Positions 11,875 through 30,059 of a DNA stretch of 64,000 nucleotides are shown piece after piece. Under the pieces are notes generated by a model. It was not told where the DNA came from. It ran no database searches and saw only the letters and a program-made list of their open reading frames with translations. A program made the position numbers and the translations under genes. This DNA comes from Urechis unicinctus (Eukaryota; Annelida; Polychaeta; Xenopneusta; Urechidae): contig CM067351.1 of assembly GCA_034190875.2 (NCBI GenBank), forward strand, positions 8,818,953 to 8,882,952. The letters run 5' to 3'. Numbering within the stretch: position 1 is the first letter of the stretch; each line of letters opens with the position of its first letter.

Positions 11875-12037
11875 CTGTACGGAAATTCACGAATTTTACC
11901 GAGCGGTATCTTGTCAGATTTGACGGGGGAAATATACATTTAAAAATCATTTTTCTTAAAGAAAAAAAGCGCGCAGTCACCTTATTTTGGTCACGATACC
12001 CTTTTAAAACATAGAACTTTGGAAAAATGGAATAAAA

Positions 12038-12057
12038 AAAATCTTTGTAGTTGACCT
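12038..12057 (-). repeat. Right terminal inverted repeat
   Basis: Ends TTGTAGTTGACCT next to TTAA (12058-12061). Its reverse complement matches the left terminus with one mismatch in 20. Confidence 0.9.
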
Positions 12058-12061
12058 TTAA
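12058..12061. other. Right TTAA target-site duplication
   Basis: TTAA directly after the right inverted repeat, identical to 8700-8703. Confidence 0.85.
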
Positions 12062-17060
<4,999 letters not shown>

Positions 17061-17324
17061 GTTTAAGAGCACCCTCCCATGGAACATATCTACTGATGGA
17101 CCTGTATTGATACGCTACACACTTTGCTCAATTATAGCGTCGTCAATAACTATCCTATATACAGCATTACTTATCTATATTATGCCTGCATCTGAATAAT
17201 GTCTCCATTAGAAGAACAATGCCCTCGTGCAGTTGTGGCAATTTGGGTTTAAAGCAGTGGATAATGTTGATTGTTTATCACTGTATCGATGTATTAGTGT
17301 ATGTCATACACTGCTAGGAATGTA
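17061..17324 (+). repeat. 260-bp dispersed repeat, copy 1
   Basis: From GTTTAAGAGCACC to ATGTCATACACTGCTA it aligns throughout with 23260-23516, for example CGTCAATAACTATC, GCATTACTTATCTA and AATGTC-CTCGTGCA. The ends lack inverted repeats. The right end contains AGTGTATGTCATACACT, a short palindrome. Confidence 0.85.
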
Positions 17325-19576
17325 GCCGAGCTTGACTCTGATATTCTGTGATTGGACGTTATCTAGCGGGGTTGAGTGTAGCGTCTTAAAGGGCTACATT
17401 TTAGATCTGTAATTCTCACACAGATTGATTTCAGACACAAACTCTACTCTTTTATTATACAGATAACCAATGTTCGTGTTTTCAGGTAGATTAATACATT
17501 TAGCATGAACAACGGCGTTTTCCTAAATCTTGCTTATTGCATGCATTAGGTCATCGGTGACGATATCCTCTTTGCTAGCACCCGTAATAATAAACGCTTG
17601 CTTCTTTGAGGGATGAATATTATTGGCGAAACAACCAGATGGGTCCAGGGATAAAAGTGACAACTCCAAAGGCGTTGCGCCGCTCGGGGGAGAATTTTGG
17701 CGAACTTGTCAATTATTATGGGTGCATATACTATTGTGAATGATATGAGACATAATCGTGCGCATGGGAAAAATCCGCTCATGGATAAGCCCTGTGAGTA
17801 CAAACATTGGATTATTCTGTGCACCAGTTTCTCGCGTCTGTTTACCAAGGCAATCAAGGCGATTACATTAGCGTGAGTATCTGGTCTATTGATACCTTCT
17901 ATTCGCCATCTCGTCGTCATAGGAAATAATGGCCCATCAACAGGTCATGTTCCTGCCATACGACCAATACCACTCATGAGCCCATAACATTATATTCCGC
18001 TTCGATTATGTTGGCACAGACTGACCGAAATAACAAGTGTACCATTGTTTCAAGGTGTTCAAAAGAGTACAGATTTTGTAGAGTATATGATGATTCGGAA
18101 CAACTCGGATCTGATAACACATGAACTATGGTCCACAGTATTGTCACGGTATATTAACGAAACCACACAATCAAACAAACCTAACACTGACGTGCCTAGA
18201 CACTTTACAAGGCGACAAACGGAATGTAGGTCCCGTTTTGTAATGGGAACCCAGAGATACAAACCTTGTAATTGTAAATATTTGCACCTGCACACTCTTG
18301 GTTACGGTACTCAGCATCGTAATTGATGATATACATTCTGCTTTAAGCGAAGGCTCCACAATGGGACAATGAGACATACTCGAATCACATAAATCACCTG
18401 GCTAAAGGGCAGGTGACTCTTTGGCCCAATTAGGGTACCCAATGATGTAACTTCTTCTGATGTCTTTGTGTCTTTTGGAGATTTCAGGTCGGCAGTAGAC
18501 TTTTTACATTTGCATAACAGTGGAACATAATCGCTGCAAGTTGGTATATTTCTTATTGCAATACGTAATATACATTAATGCAGGTGTTCATGGGCAAGTA
18601 ACATACACAGGACATACAAGCTATTACTTTAAAGCGGCCCACAAATACATGTTTAAATACCAGATACCGTGCATCTGTTGTAATGGCACAAATATTGAAG
18701 CCAACCGCCATGCGTCGATTGTTGTACGATATAGATGATGACCGAATGGTAAGACGTAATAAAACAAAAAATGAAACTATAAATGCATTTTTGTTTTTTC
18801 CGCTTGCTTGTAGCATTATGTTCTAAAGTGCTCTCGAAAGCACTCGTCTTTGTCTTGTCGCGCATCAATAATGCTGTATATGGGGAATAGTCTTCACACT
18901 CCTTTCTTTCCCACCACGCAAAGCAATTGTCTATAGACCGGGGCTGTCCGGAATTCATTTCTGTAGGAAAGGGCATTTTTCAAACAGAAGTTTCCCCTGG
19001 CACACATTATTCATCTACAATATGGACTGTTACAACACAGCGTGACACATGGCAAGACCAATCAATAAGATGATATGCGAGATGGAAGCAAAATACAAAA
19101 ATCGAAAGTCTTTGAAGAAGAATGCATGGAAGTAAACCTTTATGATGTTGTTACAAAACCACGCAGCGAGAGAGAACTGCACAGCAAAATCAATAAAATG
19201 AGAGATTGGTTAAATGGTCGCTTGCAACACCAAAACAATGCGCGCGGTTTGAATCAAGTAGGATTATAATGCTACTACATCAGTTTGGCGCAATCAGAGG
19301 TGCGATATGTGGTAAGTAGTATCTGAGGGTGTTTTGTCGATCATCTGGGTGAGCTAGGGATTCCATGATATCCTCATGATCCCTTATCCCACTCAGATTA
19401 ACCAAAGCGCTCCCTCCTTAATGCATATGACGACAGTAAGAATTGTAAGCAGATGCTACCAGGTAGGGTACAGCTGTCAGATCCGGTTTCATGCTGTTGT
19501 ACTATGCACTGATCCGATATCATCTTCCGTTTTTTGCGTTCATGATGGGATGCTTTTATGTTATTGCAGCATCGAT
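17325..19576. other. Unannotated spacer
   Basis: No supported gene. A 124-codon minus-strand frame (17920-17546) and shorter frames near 18050-18980 have no domain, no splice context and no paralogous copy, and open frames of this size are expected by chance in 64 kb of AT-rich DNA. Confidence 0.45.
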
Positions 19577-19779
19577 TTGTACAGTCGTTCATCCGTAGGG
19601 GGGTGTGACACCCACCCATTCAAACCGACAGTCCGCTTCACAGTCGGGGCAAAATCCTGTCCAGTCGGCAAATTGAAAGTTCCGCGCCAACCTATGGTGG
19701 CTCTGCGCTTAGATAGTCATCCCGCAGTCGGCAAAATTTTAGGTACACCCCCCAACCTAATCCCCTGGCGACGCCCCTG
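19577..19779. mobile_element. Degenerate hAT-like non-autonomous element
   Basis: The right end, read on the minus strand, begins CAGGGGCGTCGCCAGG followed by a GGGGGGTGT run. The left end begins CAGTCGTTC and has TAGGGGGGTGT. Terminal CAGGGGCGTAGCCAGG-type sequences are, from memory, typical of non-autonomous hAT elements. The segment is GC-richer than its surroundings. I found no convincing 8-bp target-site duplication, so the left limit is tentative. Confidence 0.4.
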
Positions 19780-19929
19780 ACTACAGCATATAGATCTGTT
19801 ATTAATACTCGACGATGTTTCCTGTACTTTCGACACCTCGTTTGCCAAAGACTCATGTATGCATACTATATAGCACAAAACGAGTACTGCGTCCATGCCG
19901 CGTAGGAGAACACCACCCTGTAAGTGCAT

Positions 19930-20048
19930 CGGCGTAGCTCCAATTGGCACGGTAGGCCCGGGCCTACACATCGTTTCCAAAAATGAATCGCACCATATTG
20001 GATCTATAGTTTAAAAAAATACTTCGTAATAGGCCTAGCTACGCCCCT
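19930..20048. mobile_element. Small hAT-like MITE remnant
   Basis: Short inverted ends GGCGTAGCT (19931-19939) and AGCTACGCC (20037-20045) bound about 119 bp. The right end is GGGGCGTAGCTAGGCC on the minus strand, a hAT-like terminus. A perfect 16-bp palindrome GTAGGCCCGGGCCTAC sits at 19952-19967. The flanking TAAGTG and TAAAGTG could be decayed target-site duplications. Confidence 0.45.
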
Positions 20049-21156
20049 AAAGTGAACACACATACGCTTATCCGCTGCAATGTTATTTACTTGGAACAGC
20101 GTGGAAAACTGGATGCTGTTAACGCAAGTGGTATACTGCGGATTGGATAATATACACCAATTACAAATAAAGCATTCTTTGTAACAAGGCTTTCCATAGT
20201 TATGATAGCCCTTGACAAATCTAGTGTAAAAGGTACTGCATCTAGAACCAACGAGTATATTGATTGGAAATGACACCATAATGAATGTCTACCATATGAA
20301 ATATTATAAACACCAATAGATGAATCAGTGTAAGCATGAGTTGAACACCTGACATTCGCAAGTAGTGTGTGAAAATCAGCTGTTATTAAATTACAACTGA
20401 AATAGCCATGAACATTGCCACAGCTATAGTGATAAGTTGGGATTAACTGCACAGGTCACTTACTATAACTTCCTAATGTGCGTCAAAGTCCGCCGAGCAG
20501 CTTATTAAGCAAACGAAGCTTACCTTAGAATATAGCTGTGACTCGATTGTTAAGGCAATGTGTGGCAAATGTAATGCATGTCCTACCATGAGCTTGTAGC
20601 CATTGTTATTATCATTTGTCATTATGTGTCGTGGAATATAGTAAATAGTGCTTCTTAACATTGTAGAAACACTGGTTATGAAGTTGTTGTAATTCATCAT
20701 TGGAGGCTTTGAATTGAGTTTCATTGGTCATAGAATTGCAAACGACTTTCCCAATATCTCCGTTCAGTCATCAGTAGGTCATGCGTAATATTTAGAGCTA
20801 TGGTTATGAAAATTAACAGTTTGTACAGTGACCCATCTTATAAAGATCATGGGCATCATGAAACACAGGCGATATGCATTAAAACCGTTTTAAAGCAGAT
20901 GTAAGTTTATTTTGCATGTCCCCAAACAATTAAAAAAATCAATTGGCAGATGCAACATGCGCCCAGAGCGCGCTTACGTTATAGGATGACCGCAACAAAC
21001 GGTGACTAGATTCCATGATGCGTGTAAACCCTTGCAAAATTGAACAGCTTAATGCTTAATAACGACTCGCCCCGGAGTGGCATGTGGTCCAGTTCAGCCA
21101 AATGACCGAGTATCTAATGCTCCAAATAAGTATATATTGACGAGACAAATACACAA

Positions 21157-21160
<4 letters not shown>
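20049..21160. other. Unannotated spacer with overlapping minus-strand frames
   Basis: Two overlapping minus-strand frames (20452-20087, 121 codons; 20279-20004, 91 codons) are somewhat rich in cysteine and tyrosine. They share the same bases in different frames, so at most one could be real. A faint resemblance to minus-strand 55361-55131 was noted but could not be established. No gene is called. Confidence 0.4.
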
Positions 21161-21757
<597 letters not shown>

Positions 21758-24700
21758 AAATTCATTTCATTATACTCTATTGCGTGTAGAGTATACTGAA
21801 AAGCCCCAGACGAAATCCAACATCTATCACATTACATTTGGTGATCAAAAATCATTTGCATTTAGACAACTTTGCCAACAATTTGACATATATCTATGTC
21901 GCGCTATTTTTTTAGGTTTGATGTTATCAAAATTGACTCTGGTCGTGTATGAATTCGAAGTGCAATTTATGAGTTAAATTTCGTCGAACATAGCAATTCC
22001 AATCTCTACGCATATTTTGTATACATATATTTTAATAATCGGGGTATACACAGAAAGACCTAATGACCCGTGGCGAATTTTGTTGAAAAACAATCAAAGG
22101 CATCGACTACTCCGCAGATATCTTCCCAATTGTGCTATAGTCCACAATTCATTGGTGCATTTGAGAGTTTTTGCATCTTATAAAGACAATTTACTTTCAC
22201 GGAGGTGTACAACTGGTTGTCGTTCGTCCCATATAGCGAACAGGACCATCGCAAAAGCTTTCATTCGATTGTGCTCTCGAATGCTTTTCTATGTGTCGTG
22301 TCACGACCTAAATGCTTCTAAATGCTCATTTATTCCATCGCTCTTTCCTTATTCATACCACCAAACCTTTGCTTGTTGAGGAGGGCGAAAAACTTTGTTT
22401 CCTTTCCATTAGAGGTTGTTGCGTAATGTAATGCAAATTGAAACAATTATTCCTCGATTTCTGATACATTCACGATTCAATGTTAATCGCCACAGCATAT
22501 TGCCTCTCATGGCCGCGCAGATCAATTCATAAAAATCTGTCATTAACACCGTAGGTTATCTGTGTTTCTGTTCCAATCAAACTTAATTCTAGGATCGGTA
22601 AATGACTGCCTACCATGCATTTAGCAACCAAGCACACGCCTTATCAGAGTTCCTCCGAGCTTAAGGCTAATAACAACTGAGTGTGTCCATTGCCTTCATT
22701 AGCCACTTCAATCGAGTTGTATAGTGCACATGGCTTCACCTGGTTGGTTTTAAAGCAGGTGCCACGCAAATATAATTAGACTGATACTTGGTTTATTCAA
22801 ATATTGAACCACTGTGTATCCCACAATAAAGTCTAACAAGGTGTTAAAATTGTTTCATGTTTGTGGCGTCATTCGTTCACGAATCCACCCTAGCAGAGTA
22901 AACATGGGATTTGCTGACTCATGCTATTCGATCCGATCGGGGTTATTCCGACTACTCATTAGTACATAACCATAAAGTTATCACTGCTACTACAGGAAAT
23001 CATACGCACAGATGTAAGGCATATAATGTATATTTGTTGATGATCAGCATAGTACAGACCAGACAATTAAAATCCACTTGCCAGCACAGCGACCATTACG
23101 CACCAATAGACGATTGTAACAAACAGTCGAAAAGTAGAAGCAGGAATATACTTGACCTTATTATTTCGACTGAGGATGTCCTGGTTAGTAATGTCCCCAG
23201 GCAAAATGGTTTATCAACGGCTTATAACCTATGATGCTCGAACAAAATATTGTTTGAAAGTTTAAGAGCACCTGCTCTTGGGACATATCGACGGATGGAC
23301 CTGCATTAATATGCTACCCACTGTGCTTAATTACAGCGCCGTCAATAACTATCCCATATGCTGCATTACTTATCTAAATTATGCCTTTATTATGTCTACA
23401 TCACAAGTACAATGTCCTCGTGCAATATTAATAATTGGGGTTAAAAGCAGTAGGTAAAGTCATTGGTTATCACTGTACCGATGTATGAGTGTATGTCATA
23501 CACTGCTACAATGTTACGTACATAACCATAAAGTTTTCACAGCTACTACAGGAAATCATACGCACATCTGTAAGGCATATAATACCTATAAGTTGATCAT
23601 CAGCATTGTATAGACCAGACATTTGAAATCAACTTGCCAGCACACCGTCGATAAGTAGAAGCAGGAATATACTTAACCTCATCATTTCGACTGAGGATGT
23701 CCTGGTTAGTAGAGGTTTATCAACGGCTTATCAGCTATAACGCTCCAACAAAATGTTGTGGTCTAAGTTATGAATCAGTCAAGTGGATTGGATGAATATT
23801 TGTACACCAACAGTGGAATGCAGTTACAGATAAAGTTGCAGATGCAACGACGTAGTATTTATGGATTAGATGGCTTAATAACAATGCCGGGAATGCAATA
23901 AACAGTACAGAATAAGCTGTGACCAAAGATTTAGAGCACAGAACAACATCGAGATCTCATATTCAAAAACCAGCTGCATTTAGGCAAAACTGAAATAGGA
24001 AGAGCCTAAAAATCATTTCATCATATGAAAACAAACCCAAAAGCGTGTCACTACTATGCAAGGTTAAAACTAAAAATTAAAGGAACCATAGGTCTTATAT
24101 AGGTCAATCGCGTAATAATAACAAGGAAAGCGCAGATTTACTTAATTGCTACTTTGAATCATTATTCACTGATGCAATAGCGATACTTCCATTAATGCTC
24201 GTGAAAATGACACCATTGCCTAACAACTTGAGTAGTATCCAATAAACAACCACGTTAGAGTTGTGATGCACATCTTGCGGGTATCATGTATATTTCAGCT
24301 TCTAACGCCGTTGGACGGTCGTTTAATAAGCTATCTGTTTCCAGTTTCTTGAGTGGCGCATTACATATCAATTTCGCAGGGTTCATTGTTTTTTAGCTGG
24401 TTTTGTTCAAGTGTTCTTTTTGCGGCCAGGTTATTATTCCCTTAGAGCATTGCGCCATATTGACAAAGAAATAAGTGAGCTACAAAAAGCTCGCATTGCT
24501 GAATTATGTCAATTCAAATCGGGAAATCACCGAGAGTGATTACATCCGGAGTATCTACATAGACTGTCAGATGTACCTTTGTACCATTTATAAAGAGCAG
24601 GATATTGCAGAAGCAAATCAATCAATAAAAGCTCCAAGCCTGCATCAATAACACAACAATCGATCGAGATTATCGAATACATCCTCTATCGCCTCGGATT

Positions 24701-27600
24701 GTGCATTCATATTTGTAATTATTCAAGGTATATTACATCAATATTTTGAAATAAGCTTTATTATCTGCGTTTAGTAATGATATATCGAACCTTGCGTCCA
24801 ATCAGCGACACCTGCTATTTGTACGACCTTTGTAAAGTCCGATATCTTAAGTTGCGACGGGAAGTGAATTGTAACTCAAATATAGCTGACGGTAGACGCT
24901 ACAATACATCCGTCTTAATACCAACTGGAAATGTAATATTAATCAATCAAACGCAGTTACACTTCCATTGGTACAGTAATTCTGCACCTCATTCGTTTAC
25001 TTGCATTATAACCACCTAAAAAGTGGATTCATTTCACCCGCTGTGACATCTCATGATGGTAATACGTGCAACAAATGTTTTACGATACCAGCATATTGGG
25101 TGTTATAAAATTTCATTTGTGGGTGTCAGTACTTGTATGGATCTTTTGATACAATGGTCTAGTCGACAATTTACGTAAAACCAGTTCTGCTTTTTGTTTA
25201 GATAGGCCATATTTCTTTTTTGTCCTGATAATATATTCAATAGTGCTAACAAGGCATTGTCTTTGTCTAGTCTTTGCATATGAGAAATATACAGAATGAA
25301 GCATTGCTTTGCCTTTCATTATGCAGCTACACCACTACAAAATGCTGTACAAAATAGTTGTACCATGTGGTAATGATAGAACGGTGAGTTTGGAATGTTT
25401 TACCGATTTGTGCAAAGCTTGGCTGATGGATCTGCGTGAATAATTTGGGACATCATCCATTCATGATGCGACATCTGCCTGTCTAACGTAATATCGGATC
25501 GGCCTGCACGTGAATAACTAGCACAAAAATCCCACAGACTTTGTAAATGTGATGGTTGTCATGCCATCAACATAATGGATGATAATGAATACCGTTCGTC
25601 GTCGTCGTCATTCATTAATCGATAAATCATATACCGTATACAGCACTAACGATTGCGCTTACGTAATGTATGGCCCGCTTTATATTTCTCTCATTGAGTC
25701 ACGTTATAGAGCGCATGATGCAACATAGCAATCTTGAATGTCTTCACAGTTCTTGACAGTTCTTGTGTGGTGGTTCACGGGTGGCATAAATATCGTGTGA
25801 ATCAACAGAGAATCGTCAAATCTGTCTGATGGGCAGATCGAGGTTGGACGATAAGCAAAATTCATAGGCAAACTGAGCAGGACGACACCTGGTTGCCATA
25901 TAAAATGTCTGTTTGACATCCAGAAAATGACCTGTGCTTCTACAGAGCTGGTGTTCCGAGAAACTAGATTATATTTACTCCGCCGTTCCAATCATGTACG
26001 ATCGCATGCAGCAAAAGTAGTCCCATTCGATGAACTCACCAATATGGGATGCACCATTATCTAGATGAAACTAGTGCTAATATGTCTGTTGTCATTTCCT
26101 AGATATACGCGATGGCAATCATCCATCGCAATATTCAACTTTTACTGTATAAATGATGCTTACCTCTCATGATAATTGATAATGATGTTTCGCCATGCCG
26201 GAAGTGCAGCAAAGCTGTCACTCGATAACAAATGCTCAGTCCCATGCCATATAATGCAGATATTGACATTTATTGGCCAGTCTGCATTGTTTTATTGGTA
26301 CTGTGGTCTTGTTAATGCCATTCGTTTGTAGCGATGCACTTCATCGTGGTGTTTTACTGATCGTTGAATACCGCGTGTTTTGTGCCCGCGCAATACAATC
26401 CTTGCGCTGAGAACAACTATAGCGCATGAGGATCACAAATATATAGTTTTTGTAGCATATTGATTTAATACAACTTGCCGGTCAACTGGGCAAGGAAATA
26501 GCGTTTGTTGTCTCTCTTGACAGCTATCAGGAAGCGAGCGATCGTGATCAATAAACGCTCGGGACCCGTGCGACTACTCTCTTCTATCGCATCTACATAG
26601 AGATGCAATGTCTTAAACAATATTCTTGGTCGATAGAAATATCCGAATAAAATAATTCAAATTCCATTATCTGGTCCGGAGTCAATGCAAAAACAAAGCT
26701 AAAGCTTAATGCTCATTTAACTTGCTGAGCTGAATGGTCGATTTTAATCTCGGGGGACACAAAATCAGCTGCGGCTACATCGATCGGCATTCTGTTTCTG
26801 CAGCCTCTCTTCTATATTTATATCTCATATCATTTATAAACCCCTCCCATGGTTCGGTGAAGCACCATGTCGATCAAACACTAATAACACCTCGTGTCAT
26901 AAGGGTAATACAAATCTTGCATCTTCAATGTATTCGTCCTATCAGGGTGCTATTTGTCACATAAGCAATGAATAACCATAATACATTAAATAATATAATG
27001 TGTATTGTTGATGACATGACAATATCGTTGAGCTTAAACATTACCATACTTACTTCATCTTATTTTGCAGCACACAACCGAGCGATGGCCATTCAGCAGC
27101 ACAAGTGATATGGCAACAGATATTGTTATATGTATGAATGCGTCGAAGCGATAAAGACCCGATGATGGTACAGCGGTAACGGTGCAGAGATTAGCCAGCA
27201 TAATGCTCGTCGACGATCAGCGAGAGCGTGGCTGATGTTTCATTCAATAACCTTCAATCCTCTCTGGCTATCATTCATCAACGTCGTTTGTGGAATGTAT
27301 TCTTAGTGTGGCTGGCAATATTGGGGCACGTGTTCAATGTCTCGGGGCAAGTAGATTAGGAATCAATGGATGAAATTAGCTAACTACTAGTTTTATGGCA
27401 GGGCCAGCATCTACATAACTGGCCCCGTGATTGCCAACGCGTACGAACAATGATTAATGATTCTGTATCAAATGCTTTGCTATGGGTGTTCACGTCGTAT
27501 AGGACTACACCAGTGTTCCGTTTATCTGTGGGTAGCATTATTAATTCTGGTGTGTGTGATATTCTTAAAGCTTATCGTTTATATCGAGTGTTTCTAAAGC
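21758..27600 (+). repeat. Block B1, first copy
   Basis: Non-coding and the best-conserved block. It aligns to 57231-63855: 21790 pairs with 57262, 22601 with 58092, 25750 with 60555, 26600 with 63080, and 27590 with 63844. I counted 17 differences in 232 gap-free bases between 22601-22832 and 58092-58323. It aligns more distantly to B2 (24290 with 30100; 26160 with 32155; 26750 with 35455). Specific to B1 is the duplication plus insertion at 22964-23758. B1 also lacks about 1.7 kb that is present at 61200-63070 and, in diverged form, in B2. Its longest open frame (22017-22379) is disrupted in B1', so coding is unlikely. Confidence 0.9.
22964..23758 (+). repeat. Tandem duplication interrupted by the 260-bp repeat
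   Basis: Copies at 22964-23252 and 23520-23758 share ACATAACCATAAAGTT, CTACTACAGGAAATCATACG, AGAAGCAGGAATATACTT and TTTCGACTGAGGATGTCC. The second has lost about 40 bp. Between them lies a copy (23260-23516) of the repeat at 17061-17324. B1' has only one copy (58453-58743) and no inserted repeat. Confidence 0.88.
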
Positions 27601-27679
27601 GCCACTGTTAAAGTGTTATATACTATGCTCACGGCTGCACGAGAAAAGCTTGTCCTCGCTCCAAATATCATTGCATGGG

Positions 27680-29790
27680 TTAACCAGCGATATAATGAGT
27701 CGTTTAGAACCTGATAACGCATACTGATTAAAATCAAGTAACTTCAATTATGCATAGCTCCATCATAGAGGTTTTAGTCAAACATGGAGCTTTGTTTGCC
27801 GTTTGCCTGTTGTTTACTTCTTTTTTTAACGTAATACAACAGCGACGTTGTCTATATATTCCTCTTTGAGTCCATATTAGATTGGCTATCGCTCCGCTGC
27901 CCTTACTGCTGCCGGCCCTCTATTTGATTTCTTAAGGATCCTTTTATATTAGCCATCTTCCATATCTTAAACTATGATCTAATCACAAAACTCAGCTTAA
28001 CCTGGCCTGTTACCTTAAAAGCTCAGCGATTTCTAGGGGTTATTGGTATTATCGCAATGACATCCAGGAAGAATCACGTGACGCTACCTAGGTTATTTGT
28101 GCTATTTTCCGAAAAACGATTTTCAGCTAACTCAAGTCTCCGTCGAATCGATCGCGGTTTTTACCTGTGGTAAGGATATATCCTTACTATCATTGGTATA
28201 ATTACTAGAGGTGTTTAGGGCAATTTTAAGCAAACCTTTAAAGATAGTAACTTGATGGATGAAACCAATCATGGCGCTTATTGAAAAAGTCAAGTGGTAC
28301 CTGGTCACCGGTTCCTCCCCTCCACATAGCCTCCCGCGAGTTCGGCCGCCCACGGCGTGCTTTCTGACATGGGCTCTGCTGTTTTGTAATATAAAAACTA
28401 ACCCGTACAATGACAAGATAAATGATGGAAAATGGCCTTTACGAGACGTATTAACGAGTTCTAACGAAACAAAATGAAGCATGATCAATTGCGACAGTCC
28501 GCGTCTGCGTGTGAATTGTCACATATATATCTATTGAATAATCTAACTGCATGATTAATCACTCGAACTCCTCCGTGTGTGGTGGCTCACGGGTGATCTA
28601 AAAATGTCGCGTAAATGGTCAGGTAGATAATAGCATAGTTTGTCCACATGAATACCACGATCGACATATACTGGCATGTGCATTTGCAATTTGTGTAGTT
28701 ATCGGGGAAATATTTCAGCTTTCTACGAGTAATATCAGTTACAGCTGATATGATGGTTAAGACGCCAATCGTCTTTTGTACAGGTAGCCTAACTGTGTTC
28801 CAACCCACTTTTGTATCGTCAGTTATCGACTCTACACACTGACACCGAGTCTGATGAGAGGTCCCTTCGAAGTTAGGTATAAAATACTGCGGATATCGTC
28901 GACCATGACCTGATTAATCACATATTTGATTTGTTCTATTTAGTGAAAGCCTACTTACGTATCGAGTTCATTTAGGTGGGGGGAGGCGGTGCCAGCTGCA
29001 AGATATATGTTCTATATCACTTTTTGGATTACAAGGAATGCGATAATCGATGGTTCATTATTTCTTAAGATATTTTCGCCCTACAAAAGGAATGTTAAGT
29101 AGCTGTTCTCGTCCAAAGCTTTAAGAGTCGTCTTCTTTTAATCTTTCGATCATCATATCCACAACTTAGGCATTACAATCTGTGTCATAACGTCAATAAG
29201 CGACGAGATCATCGGCGGTTAAAGCACAGATTACTGCCATGATACTACGATGAAGGCACGTTAGGCCTTTGTCACGCTCCCCGGCCAACAGCTCATTTCT
29301 GCCGTCGTTTTACCCATCCACAGAAATCAAGCATGTCGTACTATTAGTGCCCATCGATTATGGAGACGAGTAGTATCAGCTGACATTTGCAGCGTGCAAA
29401 TGACCAAGTTAAGGGCTTCAGTTTTACTTTAACACAAGGTTGAGCTATTTGTTATAGGTGATATATAAAGGATGAATAACAGAGCTAACACTATTGTAGA
29501 CATAAGCGTCGTAAACAAGTCGACTAATTATTTCCATTCACCGCTTCAATCCGGGAAGCTATCAGCAATCAAGTCGATGAGGTAAAACACATCAACGCGT
29601 CAGATGTGCATAGCATCCGTGACTCATCCATTTGGTATTGATGTATGAGATGTTGTTAAATAATCTGAATTTGATGTTAACGAACCTAGAAGGAGTTAAC
29701 GGCAGAAGACCGATTCACCATCATTCATGCACCAGCAATCGGCCTACCTATATGTTTAAATAGTAAGTGATTTATCCCCCGCCTACCCCC
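27680..29790 (+). repeat. Block A2, diverged A copy
   Basis: Non-coding. It resembles A1 and A1' at many points but at clearly lower identity: the GTCAAGTGGTACCTG core at 28289-28303; the TGTGTGGTGGCTCACGGG core near 28575; CGTCGACCATGACC near 28897; 29217-29320 with 44400-44505; and 29530-29750 with 45275-45495. The segment 27957-28085 matches the last 130 bp of the window (63871-64000) much better than it matches A1, which shows that A2, not A1, follows B1 in both 36-kb units. The 356 bp at 27601-27956 are missing at the B1'/A2' junction. Confidence 0.8.
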
Positions 29791-30059
29791 CGGGAGGTCA
29801 TTACCATGATTTTATCCCTCGGAAATACACTCCTACACTCCTTAGCTCTGCCGCCCATCAAATTGTGCACGCATGTGACCAGTTTATAGGCGATTATCTT
29901 TCCCTACCGCAGACTAGAATCTAGTCAGGTTCAAGACGACAAAGGTTATCGTCGCGATATCTACGAGACTAACCTTTCATTGAATTTTTTTGAACGGAAA
30001 ATGCCGTCTAGGTTAATGGCAGTAATGTCTAGTATGATAAAACATCAGTTGCTATTACG

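Larger units (their letters stand above)
8704..12057. mobile_element. TTAA-flanked DNA transposon with two convergent decayed genes
   Basis: This 3,354-bp element is flanked by TTAA duplications (8700-8703 and 12058-12061). Its terminal inverted repeats start AGGTCAACTACAA; 19 of the first 20 bases match. TTAA target sites are known for the piggyBac and Kolobok superfamilies, and the coding remnants point away from a piggyBac transposase, so Kolobok-like is my inference. Inside lie a plus-strand gene with a P2X7-ballast-like domain (exons to 9286, 9593-9801, 10087-10381) and a minus-strand gene (11157-10921, 10859-10576). Both carry disabling changes, so the copy is not autonomous. No equivalent insertion is seen in the second 36-kb unit. 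Confidence 0.88.

Noticed and set aside
8704..12057. piggyBac assignment from the TTAA target site alone
   Set aside because: TTAA is shared by other superfamilies, and the coding remnants do not resemble a DDD piggyBac transposase. Kolobok-like is preferred but not proven.
17546..17920. 124-codon minus-strand open frame
   Set aside because: The longest non-repeat frame, but with no domain, paralog or splice context. Frames of this length are expected by chance in 64 kb at this base composition.
20004..20452. Overlapping cysteine- and tyrosine-rich minus-strand frames, faintly like 55361-55131
   Set aside because: Two frames share the same bases, and the resemblance to 55131-55361 rests on a few short matches that I could not extend into an alignment.
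22017..22379. 120-codon frame in B1 as a possible conserved gene
   Set aside because: The closely related B1' sequence (57490-57850) has frameshifts and stops in the matching frame.
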